Shown here piece by piece: positions 17,529 through 26,100 of a DNA stretch of 64,000 bases. The stretch is from NCBI RefSeq assembly GCF_020215705.1, contig NZ_JAIWNB010000025.1, forward strand, positions 111,979-175,978, written 5' to 3'. The stretch is from Nonomuraea aurantiaca. GTDB lineage: Bacteria > Actinomycetota > Actinomycetes > Streptosporangiales > Streptosporangiaceae. A program made the translations under genes and the position numbers. Each line of letters opens with the position of its first letter. Position 1 is the stretch's first letter. The notes below the pieces were generated by a model. It saw nothing but the letters and a program-made list of their open reading frames with translations, ran no database searches and was not told the DNA's origin.

Positions 17529-20500
17529 TCAACGGTCGGCCAGGGCCTCGTCGACCTGGATGGCGAGCTCCCTGACCGTCGGATATTCGAGGATCACGAT
17601 CCCTGACAGGTTGATGCCGAAGCGCTCGCGGATCCGGACCGCCAGTTGCACCGAGACCAGCGAGTTGCCGCCGAGGTCGAAGAAGTCCTCGTCCAGCCCG
17701 AGCCGGCTGAGGCCGAAGGCGTCCTGCCAGAGCTCGATCAGCTGCTCTTCCGTCTTGGTCGCCGTCCCGGGCGAGACCAGCGGGGTACGCGGGTCGCGGA
17801 CCGCAGTCCCCGCCAGCTGGCCGCCGGCCGCCTCCGCGATGCCGGCGGCGATCCGCGCGATGCGCCGGGCGCGGTCCGTCGGGCGCTCCCGGGTGACCAC
17901 GTACTGCGGTTCGGCGGGACCGCTGAGGACACGCCACATGAGGTCGACGCCCTGGCCCGGCGTGATCAGCGTTTCCAGTATCTGGTCGGATCCGCCGCCC
18001 GCCGAGCCGCCGGTGGTGATGGCGCCGCCCGCGGCCGGCCGGTCCTGCCGCGCGGCCGCGGTGTCGAGGTAGCGGACGGAGAAGCCGGAGATGGTGACCA
18101 GCTCGGCGCCACTCTCGTCCAGGATCGTGATGTCGTACGAGGCCACGTCCCGTTCGGTGCCCCTGACCCCCACCTCGCGGACGTGGCTGAACACCCGCGG
18201 CGGCAGCGGCGCGTGCACGGTCAGCCGGTCGTAGGCCAGCGGCAGGAAGGTACGGCCCGCGGCCGCCAGTTCCGGCAGGAACAGACCGAGCGAGGTCGCG
18301 CCGTCGAGCAACGACGGATGCACGCAGAAGGCACCGACGTCCGCCGTCAGCTCCTCCGGGAGGGTGAGCGAGACCAGGTGTTCCCCGTGTCCGCTCCGCA
18401 CCGAGTCCACCACCCGCCAGTGCGGGCCGAACACGACCGGGGACAAGGGCGAGTCGAGATCCGGGTCCCAGGTCACCAGGTCGCAGCGGGCCGAGATGGC
18501 CGCCACGTCGTGCCGGTCCGGGCCGGCTTCGGTGCCCGCCGAGGCGTAGGCGAGCGCGTGCTGCTCCCATGGCGCGTCACCCTGGTCGCAGGGCCGCGAG
18601 GACACGGTGAACTCGAAAACCTTCGAGGAGTTGCGCCGCCCGGTGACGCGCAGCTCACGGGGGCCGTCGATGGCCAGCGGGCGGGTGAAGAACAGGTCGC
18701 GGATCTCGACGGGACCGTCCTGAACGGCCTCGCGGTAAGCGGCGCAGACGATCTCCGCGTACGCGGTGCCGGGGAAGACGGGCCGGCCGGCCATCTGGTG
18801 GTCGGTCAGCACCCAGTGGAAGTCTCCGTCTATCCGGGCGGAGAACACGATGTCGTCGCCGGTCCCGAGCACCCGCCGGCCGAGCAGCGGATGTCCCGCC
18901 GTGGAATAGCCGATGCCCCGCTCCAGATCGCGGAAGCCGCTGGGGGCGCTCGCCAGAGTCTTCTCGAGCATGCCCACCTCGGTCCAGCCGCACCAGTTGA
19001 CGGAGACCGTCTGGCGGCGGCCGGCGGCACGAGCCTGGGCGAAGGCGTCCATGAACGCGTTGGCCGAGCAGTAGTCCACCATGCCGTAGTCACCGGTGAC
19101 CGCGACGATCGAGGAGAACATCACGAAGAGGTCGACCTCCTGGCCGAGCAGCCGATCGAGCACCAGGGTGCCGTCCACCTTCGGCGTGAGGACCGCGTCG
19201 GCGTTCTCCCTTGAGCGCATCGCCGCCAGGCCGCCACCGGCCACCCCCGCCGCGTGGAAGACCCCGTCGATCCGGCCGAATCGCTCCCGTGCCGCCAGCA
19301 GCACCTCGCGCATGGCCGCCTCGTCCGCGACGTCGGCGGCGGTGACGAGGACCTCCCCGCCCAGCTCCTCCACCTGCCGCACGCCGAGGATCCGGGCGCT
19401 CAGCTGGTCGTCGTCGTCGGCGGACAGCCGCTCGTCCCACTGGTCGCGTGGTGGCATCGGCGTGCGGTTCACCAGCACGAGCCGGGCGGCCACCGTACGG
19501 GCCAGCTCCTTGGCGACCTCCAGGGCGATGCCGCCGGTGCCGCCGGTGATCAGGTAGACGCCGCGGCGGCGCAACACCCAGGGAAGCTCGGTTCTGGAAG
19601 GGAGGGAGACCTGGTCGTACTCCTGCACCCAGCGCCGCCCGGCCCGGTAGGCGACCGTGTCGTCCTCAATGGGCGTGGCCAGCTCGGCCAGCAGGTGCTC
19701 CGCGCTGCTCGCCGACACATCGATCAGCTGGCAGGACAGAGTCGATGACTCGGTCGGCACGACGCGGCACGGCCCGATCAGCAGGGCCTTGACCGGCTCG
19801 ATGGGGTCCGCGCCGGAGACGTTGCAGCATTCGCTGGTCAGCACCCTGATCCCGACCCGGTGATCGGGCCAGGCCTCCTCAAGGGACTGGGTGAGGAAGA
19901 GCAGGCTGTAGAACCCGGCGTCCTTGACCGCGTCGACATCGGACTGGCCGGGCACCGCCGTCCACCCGTGCAGGACGCTAGTAGGCCGCCATGCCGCCGC
20001 GTCCAGCGCCGCCAGCAGCGCCCGGTAGTCGGCTCGGCCGGCGGGGCTCACCTCGTAGCGCCCGTCACCGAGGTCGGCGAAGCCGTCGCCGAGCCCGACC
20101 CGGACGACCGAGGCGCCCCGCGCGGCGAGCTGGTCGGCCAGGGACTCCACCAGCTCATCGCCGGTGGTGAAGACCAGCCAGGAGCCAGTGGTCTCGGCCG
20201 CCGCGCCTCGCCGGCGGGGACGCCATACAGGGACGAATGTCGCGTCCTCGATGGCCAGTGCCTGAGACTCCTCCTCCAGCGCCGCATCCTCGTGCAGGTC
20301 GTCCGGCTCCACCCAGAATCTCTGCCGTTCGAAGGGATAGGCGGGCAGCGGAACGCGCCGCCGCCCGCGCGGATCCTGGACGATGCTCCAGTCGATTTCC
20401 GCGCCGTGCGTCCAGAGGGTTCCGGCCGCCACGGCGAGCCACCGCAGATCGGATTCAGCCGACCCGGCGCGGCTCAGGGACGGCACGACCGTGGCCGCCT

Positions 20501-22949
20501 TGCCCAGCGTCTGCCGGGCGAGCGTGGTGAGCGTCTGCGCCGGCCCCACCTCGAGCAGGATCGCCCCGGATTCGCCGATGACCTGGCAGGCCTGCGCGAA
20601 GCGTACGGTGCCGCGCAACTGGTCGGCCCAGTAGCCGGGATCGGTGGCCTGCTCCGGGGTGATCCACGTGCCGGTGAGGGTGGACACGAACGCCCGGGTC
20701 GGCTTCTTGGGACCGATCCTGGCCACGGCCGCACGCAGGGGCTCCATGGCGGGGTCCATCATCGCCGAGTGGAAGGCGTGCGAGGTGCGCAGGCGCCGGC
20801 TCGTCACCCCGCGCGCGTCGAGCCAGCCGAGGAGCAGCTCCACCTCATCGGCCGGACCGGCCACCACGCTGGTCGAGGGGCTGTTCACCGCGGCCAGGCT
20901 CAAGCTGTCGGTGAGCAGCGGGGCGAGATCGGCTTCGCGCATGGGGACCGCGAGCATGTCGCCGGGTGGCATCGACTGGACGAGCGCGCCGCGGATCGCC
21001 ACCAGTTCGAGGGCCTCCGGGAGGGTGAACACCTCGGCCAGGCACGCGGCGACGTATTCGCCGATGCTGTGGCCCACCATCGCCGTCGGCCGCAGTCCCC
21101 TGGCCAGCCAGAGGGTGGCCAGGGCGTACTCGATGACGAACAGCGCGGGCTGGGCCAGGCGGGTGGCCCGCAGGCTCTCCGCCATCCGCTCGTGATCGCC
21201 CTCACCGCGCGCGCTGAAGATGACGTCGCGAATGTCGCAGCCGAGGTGTGGTCGCAGGAGCGTCGCGCAGTGGTCGACGGTCGCGGCGAAGAGCGGTTCG
21301 GTGGCGTACAGCTCGGCGGCCATGTCCACGTGCTGCGTGCCCTGACCGGGGAACATGAGGGCCACCGGCGTAGGGGCGCCGGTGCGGACGGCTCCGGCCG
21401 GCCCGGTGGCCGCCAGCTCGGCGGCGGCCTCCGCGCCGTCCCTGGCGACCACGAAGCTCCGGTGTTCGAGTGCCGGCCGGCCCACGGTGAGTGTGTGGGA
21501 GACGTCCTCGACCGGCAGCTCGGGGTGGGTCCGCAGGTGCTCGGCGAGCTCCGCCCGCATGGTGGCCAGGGAGGTCTCGGTCTTGGCCGAAAGGGGCAGG
21601 ACCCGCCAGGGCCGGCTGGACGGGCCCGGCGGGACCTCGGGCGCTTCCTCGATGATGACGTGCGCATTGGTACCGCCGATTCCGAAGGAGCTGACGCCCG
21701 CCCGTCTGGGCGTTTCGCCCTCGGCCCACGGGGAGAGCTCCCGGTTGACGTAGAAGGGCGTCTCCTCGAAAGGGATCTTCGGGTTGGGGGTGGTGAAGTT
21801 CAGCGACGCGGGGATCAGGGTGTTCCTCATGGCGAGCACGGCCTTGATCAGGCCGGCGACACCCGCGGCCGGTCCGAGATGGCCGACATTGGTCTTGATC
21901 GACCCGATGGGGCACACCTGGCGGCCGGTCGCGCCCGCCGCCCGGTAGGCGGCGGAGAGAGCGGAGACCTCGATGGGATCGCCCACCGCGGTGGCGGTCC
22001 CGTGCGCCTCGACGTAGCCGATGCTGTCCGGGTGCACCCCCGCCACCTCGAGCGCCTCGGAGATGACGGCCTGCTGACCGTCCTGCGCGGGGGCGGTGAA
22101 GGTGGGCCTGGCCCCGTCGTTGTTCACCGCCGAGCCGATGATGACGGCCAGGATGTGGTCGCCGTCCTTGACCGCGTCCTCGTACCGCTTGAGCACGACG
22201 GCGCCCGCGCCGTGGCCGAAGTTGGTGCCGCTGGCGGCCGCGTCGAACGCCCGGACGTGGCCGTCCCGCGTGTAGATGCTGTTCTCGGCCCAGCGCTGTC
22301 CGCGGTAGTAGGGGAGCATCACGTTCACGCCGCCGGCTATGGCCATGGCGCACTCGCCGGTGGCCAGGGCTCGATAGGCGAGGTGGATGGCGACCAGCGA
22401 CGTCGAGCAGGCCGTGGCGATCGACACGGCGGGGCCGGTGAGGCCGAGCGCGTAGGCGACGCGAGCCGCGAGGTAGTCCTGGTTGTTGTTGATCTCGACC
22501 GCCATGTCGCCGACGGCGCGGCGGACCTTGGCGTTGGAGTAGATGTTCTCGTAGTTGTAGCGGTTGGGCCCGCTTCCGCCGTACACGCCGATGCTGCCCT
22601 GGTAGCGGGCGGGATCGTAGCCGGCCTGCTGCAGGGCGGTGTGGCAGACCTCGAGGAAGATCCGTTGCTGCGGGTCGACGACCTCGGCCTCACGGGTGCT
22701 GTAGCCGAAGTACTTGGCGTCGAAATACTCCATGTCCGCGAGCATCGGCCGCAGCCGGACGTAGTTCGGGTCGTTCATCTGGGCCCGCGGTGCGCCGTTC
22801 GCCCGCAACTGCTCGTCGGTGAGTTCGGTGAGGGACTCCACACCGCCGACCAGATTGCCCCAGAGCTGCTCGACGTCGGCGGCGCCGGGAAAGCGGCCGG
22901 CCATGCCGATGATTGCGATTCGATTTCCCGCCGCCTGGTCCACGCTCAC
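17529..22949 (-). CDS. Type I polyketide synthase, one module: KS-AT-KR-DH-ACP
   Basis: About 1806 residues. GTG 22949 (VSVDQAAGNRIAIIGMAGRF) has GGAAGG nine bases upstream; ATG 22967 adds six residues. KS: IATACSTSLVAI (Cys about 179), VEAHGTATAVGDP, KTNVGHLGPAAG. AT: FPGQGTQHVDM, GHSIGEYVAACL and TSHAFHS, malonyl-type. Linker VPLPAYPFERQRFWVE. KR (about 1135-1330): TGGTGGIALEV, then SSIVAVTGDYG and YCSANAF. A dehydratase lies after the KR, with DHQMAGRPVFPG (the HxxxGxxxxP motif, about 1386) and HPSLLDGATS for the catalytic Asp. ACP DLGGNSLVSVQL (Ser about 1761). The KR-DH order is the reverse of the usual cis-AT order. It is transcribed leftward ahead of the LuxR regulator. Confidence 0.93.
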   Translation of the reverse strand: MSVDQAAGNRIAIIGMAGRFPGAADVEQLWGNLVGGVESLTELTDEQLRANGAPRAQMNDPNYVRLRPMLADMEYFDAKYFGYSTREAEVVDPQQRIFLEVCHTALQQAGYDPARYQGSIGVYGGSGPNRYNYENIYSNAKVRRAVGDMAVEINNNQDYLAARVAYALGLTGPAVSIATACSTSLVAIHLAYRALATGECAMAIAGGVNVMLPYYRGQRWAENSIYTRDGHVRAFDAAASGTNFGHGAGAVVLKRYEDAVKDGDHILAVIIGSAVNNDGARPTFTAPAQDGQQAVISEALEVAGVHPDSIGYVEAHGTATAVGDPIEVSALSAAYRAAGATGRQVCPIGSIKTNVGHLGPAAGVAGLIKAVLAMRNTLIPASLNFTTPNPKIPFEETPFYVNRELSPWAEGETPRRAGVSSFGIGGTNAHVIIEEAPEVPPGPSSRPWRVLPLSAKTETSLATMRAELAEHLRTHPELPVEDVSHTLTVGRPALEHRSFVVARDGAEAAAELAATGPAGAVRTGAPTPVALMFPGQGTQHVDMAAELYATEPLFAATVDHCATLLRPHLGCDIRDVIFSARGEGDHERMAESLRATRLAQPALFVIEYALATLWLARGLRPTAMVGHSIGEYVAACLAEVFTLPEALELVAIRGALVQSMPPGDMLAVPMREADLAPLLTDSLSLAAVNSPSTSVVAGPADEVELLLGWLDARGVTSRRLRTSHAFHSAMMDPAMEPLRAAVARIGPKKPTRAFVSTLTGTWITPEQATDPGYWADQLRGTVRFAQACQVIGESGAILLEVGPAQTLTTLARQTLGKAATVVPSLSRAGSAESDLRWLAVAAGTLWTHGAEIDWSIVQDPRGRRRVPLPAYPFERQRFWVEPDDLHEDAALEEESQALAIEDATFVPVWRPRRRGAAAETTGSWLVFTTGDELVESLADQLAARGASVVRVGLGDGFADLGDGRYEVSPAGRADYRALLAALDAAAWRPTSVLHGWTAVPGQSDVDAVKDAGFYSLLFLTQSLEEAWPDHRVGIRVLTSECCNVSGADPIEPVKALLIGPCRVVPTESSTLSCQLIDVSASSAEHLLAELATPIEDDTVAYRAGRRWVQEYDQVSLPSRTELPWVLRRRGVYLITGGTGGIALEVAKELARTVAARLVLVNRTPMPPRDQWDERLSADDDDQLSARILGVRQVEELGGEVLVTAADVADEAAMREVLLAARERFGRIDGVFHAAGVAGGGLAAMRSRENADAVLTPKVDGTLVLDRLLGQEVDLFVMFSSIVAVTGDYGMVDYCSANAFMDAFAQARAAGRRQTVSVNWCGWTEVGMLEKTLASAPSGFRDLERGIGYSTAGHPLLGRRVLGTGDDIVFSARIDGDFHWVLTDHQMAGRPVFPGTAYAEIVCAAYREAVQDGPVEIRDLFFTRPLAIDGPRELRVTGRRNSSKVFEFTVSSRPCDQGDAPWEQHALAYASAGTEAGPDRHDVAAISARCDLVTWDPDLDSPLSPVVFGPHWRVVDSVRSGHGEHLVSLTLPEELTADVGAFCVHPSLLDGATSLGLFLPELAAAGRTFLPLAYDRLTVHAPLPPRVFSHVREVGVRGTERDVASYDITILDESGAELVTISGFSVRYLDTAAARQDRPAAGGAITTGGSAGGGSDQILETLITPGQGVDLMWRVLSGPAEPQYVVTRERPTDRARRIARIAAGIAEAAGGQLAGTAVRDPRTPLVSPGTATKTEEQLIELWQDAFGLSRLGLDEDFFDLGGNSLVSVQLAVRIRERFGINLSGIVILEYPTVRELAIQVDEALADR

Positions 22950-23168
22950 CGCAGAGGTCCTTCCCATCGGTCGCGCAATGCTTATGGGGTCAGGAAGATA
23001 CTGAACAGCCGCAGGCGATGGACACGTCCGATTTAGCTGACGCAATTCCCGTCGAGAGAAGTGGCCCTGTTAAAAGCGACGCCCCCGGTCCCATAAATAT
23101 GACATTGGCCGATCCCACCCCCATGGCTACCGTTGGCCGCGTTATCTCAAACGATGTGCGGAGGGCTG
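22950..23168. promoter_or_regulatory. Divergent promoter region between PKS3 and PKS4
   Basis: About 219 non-coding bases separate two divergent PKS genes. Together the promoters here must serve PKS3-luxR and the roughly 17.5-kb rightward operon PKS4 to LanB1. GGAGGG at about 23160 precedes ATG 23169 closely. I see no convincing palindrome or SARP-type repeat. Confidence 0.4.
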
Positions 23169-26100
23169 ATGGCGGACCAACTGCGCGACGACCACATCGC
23201 GATCGTCGGAATGGCCTGTCGATTTCCCGGCGCCACCACCCCCGACGAGTATTGGCGGAACCTGGCCGGCGGAGTGGAGGCCATCAGCCGCCTCAGCGAG
23301 GCGGAACTCGCCGCGGCCGGCGTCGAACCCCGAGCCTTCAAACACCCCCATTATGTGAATGCCGCCGCGCTGATCGACGACATGGAGGGGTTCGACGCCC
23401 GCTTCTTCGGCTACACGCCACGTGAGGCCGAGGTGCGCGACCCGCAGGGCCGGTTGTTCCTGGAGAGCTGCTACGCCGCCGTCGAGGACAGCGGATATGA
23501 CGTGAGCGCGATCGGCGGGCTCGTCGGCGTGTTCGGCGGCATGGCCAACAACTTCTACGGCGAGCGGAACGTCGCCCGCAACGCGGAGATCAAGGCCGCC
23601 GTCGGCGGTATGACCATCGAGGTCAGCAACAGCCCCGATTACCTGGCCACGACCGTCTCCTACCGGCTGGGCTTCCGTGGCCCGAGCATCAACGTGCAGA
23701 CCGCCTGTTCCACCGCGCTCGTCGCCGTGCACCTCGCCGGCCAGGCACTACGCTCCGGCGAATGCGACTACGCGCTGGCCGGGGCGGTCGAGGTCGAGCT
23801 GCCCTACCGCGAGGGATACACCTGGGTCGAGGGCGGAATCTACTCGCGGACCGGCCATATCCGGCCCTTCGACACCGACGCCTGCGGGACGCTGTTCGGC
23901 ACCGGTGTCGGTGTCGTGGCACTCAAACGGCTCGATGACGCGCGCGCCGCGGGTGATCACATCTACGCGGTGATCAGGGGATCGGCGGTCAACAACGACG
24001 GCGGCGACCGGGTGGGCTTCACCGCGCCGGGAGTCGAGGGTCAGGCGCAACTCATCGTCGAGGCGCTCGCGGTGGCGGAGGTCACCCCGCAGAGCATCGG
24101 CTTCGTCGAGGCCCATGCGACGGGCACGCTGGTCGGCGATCCGATCGAGGTCGCCGGGCTGACCCGCGCCTACCGCGCGGCCGGGGACACCCGGGTGGGC
24201 GAGTGCCCTATCGGCTCGGTCAAGGCCAATATCGGGCACCTCGGTCCGGCGGCCGGAGTCGCGGGGCTCATCAAGGCCGTACTGGCGCTGCACCACCGGG
24301 AGATCCCGCCGAACATCAACTTCTCGGTCCCGAACCCCAGCCTCGACCTGGACACCAGTCCCTTCTACGTGCCCACCGAGATCGTCCCCTGGCCCGAGGG
24401 GAGCACGCCGCGCCGTGCGGGGGTCAGCTCCTTCGGCATCGGCGGTACCAACGCGCACGTCATCGTCGAAGAGGCGCCCCCATCGGATCCGCTGCCCCCG
24501 CCACCGCGCCGGCACCATGTCCTGCCCCTCTCAGGGAAGACCGCGACCGCGGCGGAGAGCGCCGGCCGCCGGCTCGGCGCGGCCCTCGCCGAGAGCGAAC
24601 CGGCCGAGCTGCCCGAGCTGGCCGATGTCGCCTACACCCTGCAGGTGGGTCGGACGGCGCTGCCGTACCGGCGGGCCGTTGTCGCGTCGAGCATCGGGGA
24701 GGCCGTCGCGGCCTTGAGCGCGACCGACCCCAGACGGCAGATCACCTCGCCCGGCGCCCTCAGACGCACCCGGCCGGCGATGATGTTCCCCGGTCAGGGC
24801 ACCCAGCACGTGAACATGGGCCGCGATCTGTATCTGACCGAGCCGGTGTTCCGCGAGGCGCTGGACGAGTGCGCGGAGCTCCTGCGGGACCACCTCGACG
24901 GTCTCGACCTGCGAGACCTGCTGTACACGGACGCCACTGAGGCGGGGGACCTGCTGGGCCAGACCCGCTACAGTCAGCCGGCGCTGTTCTGCGTCGAGTA
25001 CGCGCAGGCCCGGCTGCTGATGTCGGCAGGCCTGTCGCCGGCCGCGATGATCGGGCACTCGATCGGCGAGTATGTCGCGGCGCATCTCGCCGGGGTCTTC
25101 AGCCTGCCCGACGTGCTGGCCGTGGTCGCCGCGCGCGGCCGGTTGATGTACGCGATGGCCCCCGGCGCGATGCTCGCGGTGGCCGGATCGGAGCCGCACG
25201 TCGCGGGCCTGATGCCCGGCGGGGTCGAGATCGCGGCAGTCAACGGGCCGCTGTCCACCGTGGTGGCCGGTCCGCCGGAGCGCCTGGACGAGGCCGCCGA
25301 GGTGTTCGCGGCGAACGGTCTGGCCTCCACCCGCCTGCACACCTCGCACGCCTTCCACTCGGTGCTGATGGAGCCGTGCCTGGCCGACTTCACCGCCGCC
25401 GTGGCCGCCGTCGCCCTGGCCGCGCCGGCGATCCCGTTCGTGTCCAACGTCAGCGGCACGTGGATCACTGACGAGCAGGCCACGGACCCGGCGTACTGGG
25501 CGGCGCATCTGCGGGCGCCGGTCCGCTTCGCCGACTGCGTCGCGACGTTGACGGCCGACGAGGACGTCGTGCTCGCCGAGGTCGGTCCCGGCGACACGCT
25601 GTCGAAGCTGGCCCGGCAGTGCGTGGGGCACCGCGTCGTGCCGATCGTGACGACGATGGGACATCCGCGGCGAACCGCCGAGGAGGGCGCGATCCTGGCG
25701 GAGGCGCTCGGCTCGCTGTGGGTCAACGGTGTCGACCTCGACTGGACCGCCTGGTCCGGACACCGCGCCCGCGTGCCGCTGCCGACCTATCCGTTCGAAC
25801 GCCGGCGGTATTGGGTGGAGCCCGATCCGCCCGCCTCGACGGCCGACGACGCCCCCATCGAGATGGAAGGGCCGCTCCCGGCGGAGAAGTGCGCCTATGT
25901 CCCGCACTGGAGAGAGGACCCGCTGCCGGTCCCGGCGCCGCCCGTTTCCGGTGGGCACTGGCTCGTGCTCGGCGCCGGCCATCTCGTCGTGGACGCGCTC
26001 GTACGGGAGCTCGAACCCCGCACGAGAGTCACCCTGGTGAGACCCGGCCCGGACTTCGCCGCCCTGGGAGACGACCGGTTCACCATGCGTCCCGGCAGCG

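Noticed and set aside
19860..23036. Plus-strand frame of more than 1000 codons opposite PKS3
   Set aside because: No recognisable domains; the opposite strand encodes complete KS, AT and KR domains.
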